A stretch of DNA of 34,995 nt. It comes from Kribbella turkmenica (GTDB lineage: Bacteria; Actinomycetota; Actinomycetes; Propionibacteriales; Kribbellaceae). The stretch spans positions 1 through 34,995 of the forward strand of contig NZ_SMKR01000069.1 of assembly GCF_004348725.1 (NCBI RefSeq). Reading direction: 5' to 3'. Made by a program: the position numbers and the translations under genes. The stretch's first letter is position 1; every line of letters starts with the position of its first letter. Shown in pieces: positions 29,595 through 34,995 of this stretch. The notes under the pieces were generated by a model that was given only the letters and a program-made list of their open reading frames with translations, did no database searches and was not told where the DNA came from.

Positions 29595-31844
29595 TCAGAC
29601 CCAGCGGCGGCGCGGGTGCGTGCGCGGAGTGGTGCTGGTCCGGTCGTCCTCCCGCGAGGCCTGCTGCTGCTCGTAGCTGTACGGCGACTGCTGCTGGTAC
29701 TCCGGCTGCTGCTCCTGCGAGTGGTAGCCGTAGTCGGAGCCGCTGTCCGCCGGGTAGCTCTGGCTGTAGCTGTCGTACGTCGGCTGGACGCCGCTGTACT
29801 CGGAGCCGCTGTACGAGGTCTGGCTGTAGGAGTCGTACGACGCCTGCTGCTCGTAGCCGTTGCTGCTCGAGTACTCGGAGGTCGACGAGTAGCCGTGATC
29901 CGTGGACTCGTAGTTGCTGCTGCTCGAGTAGTCCGACTGCTCGTACGACGTGTACTCCGGGCTTGAGTCGTACGTCGACCGGTAGGAGTCGTCGTACGAG
30001 CCGTACGTCGGCTCGGCCGAGTACGTGCTCTCGGGGTACGACGGCTCCGGCCCGTACGACGTGACCGGCGGCAGTGGCTTCGACGGCGTCAGGAAGTCGT
30101 CCTGCTGGGAGACGGCCGGAGTCGGCTCGTAGTAACCGGAGGACGCCGACACGTGCGACGACCGCGTGGTGTGCTCCGACGGCGCGTACACCTCGTGCGA
30201 AGAGGTCTCCGACTGGATCGCCGACGGGCTGTCGACCGCGACCCGAGCGGCCCGGCGGCCAGCGCGCGCAACGGGCGCGGGCTCAGGCTCGGGTGCGGGC
30301 TCGACCTCCGCGGGGGAGGAGGTGGAGGTGAGGTAGTCGGAGGTCTCGTACGAGGAGCCTCCCGAGTACGGCTCGGAGTAGCTGCTCGCCCAGGACGCCG
30401 CCTCGGCCGGCTGCGAAGGCTGGTACTCAGTCGGCTGGTACTCGGTCGACTGGTACTCGGTCGACTGGTACTCCGCCGACTGGTACTGGCCCGACTCGTA
30501 CTGGTTCGGCAGGTACGAGTACGGCTCGGGCTCGACGACCGACAGCGGCGGCGTCTCGTCCAGGTAGCTGCTCGCAGTCGGGGTCGACAACACGTCGTCG
30601 TTCGCGGAGCCGAGGTAGTCGCTCCACCGAGTCTTCTCGTACGCCGTCTCCTGGGCCGCGGGCTTCTCGTCCTGCCAGGAGGCGACGGCGTCGAACTGCT
30701 CGGTCGACTGGCCGTTGTCGCCGTCCTGCCAGCTCTGCACGACCGGCGCGAACGGGCTCCACTTCGGCGCCTCCTCGACCGGAGCGCTCCCGTCGAACGC
30801 GCCGGGCACCTCACCGAAGGCCGGCCGGTCACCATCGAGGGCCGCGGGCGCACCGAACGGGGTGCTGCCGCCGGGAAACGCACCGGCGGCGGCACCGTCG
30901 CCCGGGAAACCGGCGGCCGGCGCGGGCGCCGGAGCCGGCGCGAACGGGCTCGGCGCCGGGGCCGGAACGCCACCGGCCATCTGCAGCTCGGGCTGCCGCT
31001 CGAGCCGCAGCGCCGGCGCGGCGGCGATCGGCTCGTTGATCGCGAGCTGCTCGTCGGTGTCCTCGTTCGCGTACGTCGGGACCGCGGTCAGCTTCGGCTC
31101 GCGCTGGTCCCACCACGGGACCCACTCGCGGCTGGTCTGCATGTGGTTGATCCGGCGGATCACCAGCGTCGCCGCGACCGCCGAGACCGCGGTCAGCAGC
31201 AGGGACGCCGTACCGGCGAGGGCGATCCCGCGCAGCGACCCGACGGTCGCCTCCATCCACATCAGGAACCGGCGGACGACCACGTCGAACGCGAGAGCGC
31301 CGATCCAGGTCACCCACCACACGGACGTGAGAGCGGGGGTCCTGAATCGGCGCAGGTCGTCGGCGTACACCGGGGTCTTCGGATCACTGGCCAGCCAGAC
31401 GTCGTCGACGATCTGCTTGGGGTACCAGAGATTGGGGCCGGGGCAGAACCAGCTGGCCAGCACCCAGCCATGGCTGCGGCGATGGTCGGCCTGGCAGAAC
31501 ACCTCGGAGTTGACCCGGGCCCGCCAGAGCCAGATGACGAAGACGACGGCGGCGGCGACCGAGATGACGACGTTCGGGACCGCGGTGACCTTGGCGATGG
31601 CGTCGGCGCGGTTCAGGTCCGCGTCGTCGACGTTCGGCATCCCGCCGAGGTAGCGGTTGACGACGGAATACGTGTTCCAGTCGGACCAGGTGGAGAGCAG
31701 ATGGGTGAGTGTCGACGCTCCGAGGAGTCCGATGGCGATCTTTCCGATCGTCCCGACCTGCTGGAACTCCTCAGCTGCGTGCGGCTGCCACTCTGCTTCA
31801 TCGTTTTCGACAGCAGACAACACTGCTGGCTGCGGGTGGCTCAC
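29595..31844 (-). CDS. DUF4328 membrane protein with long tyrosine-rich disordered tail
   Basis: 749 residues from GTG 31844 (SHPQPAVLSAVENDEAEWQ follows); the frame continues upstream without a better start, and the ribosome site is weak. Four membrane helices lie at about 33-52, 88-108, 173-192 and 206-228, with the DUF4328 core FVIWLWRARVNSEVFCQADH, GWVLASWFCPGPNLWYPKQI and VDDVWLASDP. After residue 250 there are about 500 residues of low-complexity sequence: a Pro/Ala segment, then a Ser/Tyr/Gln/Glu-rich region with tandem STEYQ-type repeats, ending THPRRRWV. The tail has no recognisable fold and may mediate assembly or condensation. Function unknown; a shorter paralogue without the tail is encoded next door. 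Confidence 0.8.
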   Translation of the reverse strand: MSHPQPAVLSAVENDEAEWQPHAAEEFQQVGTIGKIAIGLLGASTLTHLLSTWSDWNTYSVVNRYLGGMPNVDDADLNRADAIAKVTAVPNVVISVAAAVVFVIWLWRARVNSEVFCQADHRRSHGWVLASWFCPGPNLWYPKQIVDDVWLASDPKTPVYADDLRRFRTPALTSVWWVTWIGALAFDVVVRRFLMWMEATVGSLRGIALAGTASLLLTAVSAVAATLVIRRINHMQTSREWVPWWDQREPKLTAVPTYANEDTDEQLAINEPIAAAPALRLERQPELQMAGGVPAPAPSPFAPAPAPAPAAGFPGDGAAAGAFPGGSTPFGAPAALDGDRPAFGEVPGAFDGSAPVEEAPKWSPFAPVVQSWQDGDNGQSTEQFDAVASWQDEKPAAQETAYEKTRWSDYLGSANDDVLSTPTASSYLDETPPLSVVEPEPYSYLPNQYESGQYQSAEYQSTEYQSTEYQPTEYQPSQPAEAASWASSYSEPYSGGSSYETSDYLTSTSSPAEVEPAPEPEPAPVARAGRRAARVAVDSPSAIQSETSSHEVYAPSEHTTRSSHVSASSGYYEPTPAVSQQDDFLTPSKPLPPVTSYGPEPSYPESTYSAEPTYGSYDDSYRSTYDSSPEYTSYEQSDYSSSSNYESTDHGYSSTSEYSSSNGYEQQASYDSYSQTSYSGSEYSGVQPTYDSYSQSYPADSGSDYGYHSQEQQPEYQQQSPYSYEQQQASREDDRTSTTPRTHPRRRWV
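30420..30509 (-). repeat. 15-bp tandem repeat inside the tyrosine-rich tail
   Basis: Six consecutive 15-bp units related to CTGGTACTCGGTCGA on the plus strand; units at 30435-30449 and 30450-30464 are identical. They encode five-residue repeats of the STEYQ/PTEYQ type in the DUF4328 protein. Such in-frame tandem repeats can expand or contract without breaking the gene. Confidence 0.8.
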
Positions 31845-32048
31845 GTCTCGCGTCCCTCGCGTTGCTGGAACTCCGTCTGTTCGGCGTTTCGGCCAAATCC
31901 TGCCCCCGCATGACCGAGCCACATTGATACCACGAAGTAAGTACCCGTGTGGAGTTGAGTCCAGCACGGAGGGTGTCGACTTAACATGCTTCTTTCGTAC
32001 GCCCATCACCTCTTGTAACGACCGATTCGACCGTCCGTGACGGTTGCT

Positions 32049-32765
32049 TTACCGCTCAGGAGGTTGGAAACCGGGCTGCGCCTGCCCGGCCGCCCACCAC
32101 GGAACCCAGGCCCGCTTCGTCTGCAGCTCGTCAATCCGCTCGATCAGGATCACCGCGAGCACCGCGGCCGCGGTGGTGAACAGGGCCGAGATCGTCGACA
32201 GGACGACGTTCGTCCGCAGCTGACCGGGCTCGGTCGCGGCGACCAGGATCCCCCGCTGCACGACGTTGCCCGTGACCAGGCCGGCGACCCAGGTGAGCCA
32301 CCAGGCCCAGACCAGCCGGGTGCCCGGGATGTCGCGCAGGACCAGGGTCTGCGGCGGCGTCCGCGGATCGCTGGCGGCGACGATGTCGTCGACGACCTGC
32401 TTGGGGTACCACAGGTTCACCACCGGGCAGATCCAGCTGCCGAGCACCCAGCCGCGGGTGAACCGGTGCTCGCCGCGGCAGAACATCTCCGCGTTCCACC
32501 GGACCCGCCACAGCCAGACGATGAACACCACCGCGGCGGCGAGCAGGGCCAGCGCGGCGACGATGCCGAGCGAGCCGGAGATCAGGTCGGCCTCGGCCAG
32601 CCGGTCCGGGTCGTCGGCATGGTTCTTGACCGACTGGTACGAGTACCAGTCGGACCACGCCGTCGCCCAGGTGGACACCGTGACGACACCGATCAGGATC
32701 GACGCGGCCAGTCCCATCGCCCGCTCGGAGCTGAACCAGCGGTCCAGCGGCGGCTGGGTCGGCAT
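32049..32765 (-). CDS. DUF4328 domain membrane protein
   Basis: 238 residues from ATG 32765; the longer open frame runs antisense through the ogt gene and is rejected. Four membrane helices at about 17-36, 65-87, 151-170 and 186-207. Core motifs nearly match the neighbouring large paralogue: FIVWLWRVRWNAEMFCRGEH, GWVLGSWICPVVNLWYPKQV, VDDIVAASDP and the closing VPWW. It ends soon after the last helix and lacks the disordered tail. The two genes are tandem on the minus strand with 204 bp between, suggesting duplication. Function unknown; the conserved Cys and Trp-rich loops hint at a defined membrane fold. It is divergent from ogt. Confidence 0.82.
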   Translation of the reverse strand: MPTQPPLDRWFSSERAMGLAASILIGVVTVSTWATAWSDWYSYQSVKNHADDPDRLAEADLISGSLGIVAALALLAAAVVFIVWLWRVRWNAEMFCRGEHRFTRGWVLGSWICPVVNLWYPKQVVDDIVAASDPRTPPQTLVLRDIPGTRLVWAWWLTWVAGLVTGNVVQRGILVAATEPGQLRTNVVLSTISALFTTAAAVLAVILIERIDELQTKRAWVPWWAAGQAQPGFQPPER

Positions 32766-32892
32766 GTGCCAGAAATAGCACAACACCCTGTGACCAGGCG
32801 AGGACTGCAGGTTGTTGCCACCAGGTGTCGGCGAGCGGGTCGATGTCGCGAACCCGCCGGAAACTGTCCGTCCCGGGCGGAAGGATGGGCAC

Positions 32893-33369
32893 ATGCGCTG
32901 GTCCGTGATCGACTCTCCGATCGGTTCTCTGTCCCTGGCCGTGGACGAGACCGGGCTCTGCCGGCTGAACTTCGGCCGGGTCGACCAGCAGCACCTCGAG
33001 CCGGACCCGCTGCTCACCGAGACCCAGGAGCAGCTCGAGGCGTACTTCGCCGGCGAGCTCCAGGAGTTCACCGTGCCGCTGTCGGTCCGCGGCGGCTCCG
33101 ACTTCGAGCGCGCCGTCTGGTCCGAGCTGCGGCGGATCCCGTACGGCGAGATGCGGACGTACGGCGAGGTCGCGAAAATCCTCGGCGAGCCGGGCGCCGC
33201 GCGGGCCGTCGGAGTGGCCTGCAACCGGAACCCGATCGCGGTCGTCGTGCCGTGCCACCGGGTGGTGGGCGCCGGCGGGAAGATGGTCGGCTTCGGCGGC
33301 GGCATCCCGCTCAAGCGGCACCTGCTCGAGCTGGAGGCGCGGATCACTCTGGAGACGCTGTGGAGCTGA
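32893..33369 (+). CDS. ogt: Methylated-DNA--protein-cysteine S-methyltransferase
   Basis: 158 residues from ATG 32893, preceded by GGAAGGA. A suicide DNA repair protein that takes alkyl groups from O6-alkylguanine onto its own cysteine. The acceptor is C121 in VVVPCHRVVGAGG; the helix-turn-helix with the arginine finger is YGEMRTYGEVAKILGEPGAA followed by RAVGVACNRNP. An N-terminal ferredoxin-like half (MRWSVIDSPIGSLSLAVDET) is complete, and the length matches stand-alone Ogt. No Ada domain is fused. It is divergent from the DUF4328 gene across 127 bp and appears monocistronic. Confidence 0.96.
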   Translation: MRWSVIDSPIGSLSLAVDETGLCRLNFGRVDQQHLEPDPLLTETQEQLEAYFAGELQEFTVPLSVRGGSDFERAVWSELRRIPYGEMRTYGEVAKILGEPGAARAVGVACNRNPIAVVVPCHRVVGAGGKMVGFGGGIPLKRHLLELEARITLETLWS

Positions 33370-33549
33370 AGCGAAAAGGTGTCCCCGCGACCACGCTGTG
33401 AAACCTGACGAAGATCTGACACCGGGCGGCGCGGGCGAACCCGTCGCGTCGGCTGCAGGGCGACTAAAGTCGCTAACAGCGATCACATCGTCACGCTTCA
33501 GCGTGGCCTGCTGGTCCGCGAACCTCCCTGCCCCCCGGAAGACGCATAG

Positions 33550-33900
33550 ATGAACAAAGCTCGTTCGACCGCACACCTCCACCCCGACCTGAGTGCCCTG
33601 ACGGACAAGAGCGCCGAGGACTGGACCGCACCCGAGATCCAGGATGCCGCCCGCTCGGCTCTGAAACTGCACGCACCCGACCGCGAACCGCTGACCTGGA
33701 TCAAGCGGTTCGGCATCGTGCCCTGGCTGCACCGCAACGACGCCGTCTGCCGGCACTGCGGCGGCACGTACCCGTGCATCACGCACCGGTACGCCACCCA
33801 ACTGCTGTCGGCCGGTCGCTACACGATCGCCAAGCCGCAGCACGACGAGGATCCCGAGGTCGACCCCGCCGGCGAGAGCCGCGAGCCGACGAACGACTGA
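33550..33900 (+). CDS. Small conserved-looking protein with a C-x2-C-x5-C-x2-H motif
   Basis: 116 residues from ATG 33550, with GGAAG (33537-33541) upstream. I do not recognise a named family. The middle contains a likely metal site: C67, C70, C76 and H79 in CRHCGGTYPCITHRYA, a spacing suited to a small zinc ribbon or knuckle. The N-terminal half is helical-looking (DWTAPEIQDAARSALKLHAP); the C-terminus is acidic and probably disordered. It stands alone between ogt and a bidirectional terminator. Function unknown; a nucleic-acid or protein-contact role is possible but not shown. Confidence 0.7.
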   Translation: MNKARSTAHLHPDLSALTDKSAEDWTAPEIQDAARSALKLHAPDREPLTWIKRFGIVPWLHRNDAVCRHCGGTYPCITHRYATQLLSAGRYTIAKPQHDEDPEVDPAGESREPTND

Positions 33901-33933
33901 ACGTCGTACGCGCAAGGCGACGTCGGACGAAAC

Positions 33934-33969
33934 GAAGGCCGCGAGCCCCTTCCGGGGATCGCGGCCTTC
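33934..33969. terminator. Bidirectional terminator hairpin
   Basis: GAAGGCCGCGA (33934-33944) and TCGCGGCCTTC (33959-33969) form a perfect 11-bp stem; CCCC/GGGG inside extends it. It lies between the convergent CxxC protein gene (ends 33900) and the helical membrane protein gene (ends 33989), so it can serve both. Confidence 0.85.
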
Positions 33970-33988
33970 GCCGTTGCGGTGGTCCGGA

Positions 33989-34831
33989 TCAGGAGTCGGA
34001 CGGCTTCGGGTTCGTCGACTTCCGGGCGGTGGTGGTCTTCTTCGCGGCACCGTTGGCCGCCGCGTTCGCGTCGGAACCCTCGCCCTTGGCGTTGTCGGTG
34101 GCCGGCGACTCCGCCTTCGGCGCGTCGGCCTTGCCGTTCGACGAGGCCGGCTCGGATGTGGTGCCGGTCTTGGTGTCCGGCTTGGTGTCCGGCTTGGTCT
34201 CCGGCTTGGTCTCCGGCGTGCTCTCCGGCTTGGTCTCGCCCGGGCGCGACGTCGTCCCGGCCGGGGCCGAGCTGTAGTCGCGACCACTGGTCGGGGTCGA
34301 CTGCCAGGCCGGCTCCGGCGGGGTCAGCAACTTCTTCACGGCCGCCGCGGCCAGGGCACCGAAGCCCAGGAACAGGACGACCTTGCGGAGCCGGTGGCTC
34401 TTCTTCGGCACGTCGAGCTCACCCTTGAGCGCGGCCTTGGTGGCCTTGCCCCGGCGCGAGGTCTCCTCGACGACCGGCTCGGCGGCGGCCGCGAGCGACG
34501 CCAGTGCGGCGGTCACCTTCGGCAGGACGTCGTCGTTGAACCGCTCCCGCGCCTTCTCGGCGGCGTGCTCGGTCGCCGGGCCGACCTTGGCCAGCGCGTC
34601 GTCGATCACCGGGCTCGCTTTCTCGACGGCGACGTTCGCGTAGTGGGCGCCGCGCTCGACGGCCTTCTCGGCGTACGGCGACACCTTCTCCCGTGCGGTG
34701 CCCACAGCCGGCCCGAGGTGGTCGCGGACCTGGCCGGCGACCGGCCCGATCTTCTCCGACGCCGACTCGGTGAGCGGCCGGACCCGGTCCTTCGCGGTCT
34801 CGACCCGGCCCTTGGACTTCAACAAACCCAC
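33989..34831 (-). CDS. Helical membrane-anchored protein (DUF5324-like), unknown function
   Basis: 280 residues from GTG 34831, with GGAGG a few bases upstream. Residues 1-140 are amphipathic helices with repeated lysine/glutamate patterns (ASEKIGPVAGQVRDHLGPAV, REKVSPYAEKAVERGAHYA, EKARERFNDDVLPKV), suggesting coiled-coil or apolipoprotein-like behaviour. One membrane helix follows at about 150-166 (VVLFLGFGALAAAAVKKLL). The rest is a Pro/Thr/Lys/Glu-rich disordered tail with tandem ETKP/DTKP units. This layout resembles DUF5324-type actinobacterial proteins; that assignment is from memory and moderate. The gene is isolated; its upstream region runs to the window end. Confidence 0.7.
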   Translation of the reverse strand: MGLLKSKGRVETAKDRVRPLTESASEKIGPVAGQVRDHLGPAVGTAREKVSPYAEKAVERGAHYANVAVEKASPVIDDALAKVGPATEHAAEKARERFNDDVLPKVTAALASLAAAAEPVVEETSRRGKATKAALKGELDVPKKSHRLRKVVLFLGFGALAAAAVKKLLTPPEPAWQSTPTSGRDYSSAPAGTTSRPGETKPESTPETKPETKPDTKPDTKTGTTSEPASSNGKADAPKAESPATDNAKGEGSDANAAANGAAKKTTTARKSTNPKPSDS

Positions 34832-34995
34832 GGTTCCTCCTCGGTGCCGCCCGCCCTCGGTGGGCAGCCATCTGGCCCATCGGCGGTATGGACGCTACTG
34901 ATACGACTCTGGACAGATCCGGCTTCGTTTGCATCGTACGACGTACCCAGCCGACAAACCCGCTCCCCGGCCCTCCCCGGGGACCTGTATCGATC

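Noticed and set aside
30420-30509. Possible CRISPR or intergenic repeat array
   Set aside because: Units are 15 bp with no spacers and keep the DUF4328 reading frame; they are coding repeats.
32131-34287. 718-residue minus-strand open frame across DUF4328, ogt and neighbours
   Set aside because: Low-complexity Arg/Pro sequence spanning several real genes on both strands; a shadow frame.

Overview
The window is about 35 kb of high-GC actinobacterial chromosome. Codon usage, the arrangement around crgA/rodA/pbpA/pknB, and the proteins themselves suggest Propionibacteriales, and Kribbella or a close relative is my best guess. That is an inference from synteny and protein style, not a database result. 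The first 8 kb is the conserved cell-shape and division locus that lies near the chromosomal origin in many actinobacteria.

Layout. (1) 2-5382, plus strand: end of the PP2C phosphatase gene pstP, then rodA, pbpA and pknB, with tight overlaps except before pknB. No separate pknA is present. (2) 5405-6228: a decayed IS3-family element. It sits exactly in the loop of what was a perfect 12-bp-stem terminator between pknB and the convergent glutamine amidotransferase gene. (3) 6254-8038: trpG/pabA-like gene and a DUF881 gene (minus), then divergent crgA (plus). (4) 8039-8418: a gene-free stretch with two perfect, convergent DnaA boxes and several degenerate ones. (5) 8419-11501, plus: a duplicated ferredoxin-like-domain protein, then a probably self-regulated unit of an EXLDI-type ribbon-helix-helix-like protein and a two-component ABC-2 exporter. 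(6) 11498-13621: a PNPOx-family flavin protein gene divergent from a MocR-type regulator. (7) 13652-23022: a six-gene minus-strand arabinan/arabino-oligosaccharide operon (GH51, binding lipoprotein, two permeases, two GH43 enzymes), divergent from a VOC protein and a LacI-family regulator. (8) 23115-26857, minus: a small secreted cysteine-containing protein, a hairpin, and a large protein fusing a SARP regulator, a STAND ATPase, one membrane span and an extracellular BMP-type ligand-binding domain. (9) 27029-28818: an FAD monooxygenase gene and a divergent TetR gene sharing a long inverted repeat. (10) 28799-34831: a sugar-phosphate isomerase/epimerase-like protein, two DUF4328 membrane proteins (one with a long tyrosine-rich tail), Ogt, a small CxxC protein and a helical membrane-anchored protein.

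How the genes work together. The left block builds and regulates the elongation/division peptidoglycan machinery: RodA polymerase, PbpA transpeptidase, PknB/PstP phosphorylation switch and CrgA. In the middle block, secreted GH43 enzymes cut arabinan, the binding protein and permeases import the fragments, and the intracellular GH51 enzyme finishes them under LacI control. The transporter has no ATPase of its own here and probably uses a shared one encoded elsewhere. Several local regulators sit next to their likely targets with visible repeat operators.

The most unusual item is the SARP-STAND-TM-BMP protein at 23115-26312. It looks like a one-polypeptide transmembrane sensor in which an outside solute-binding domain is joined through an ATPase switch to an inside DNA-binding activator. 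No rRNA, tRNA or CRISPR array was recognised.
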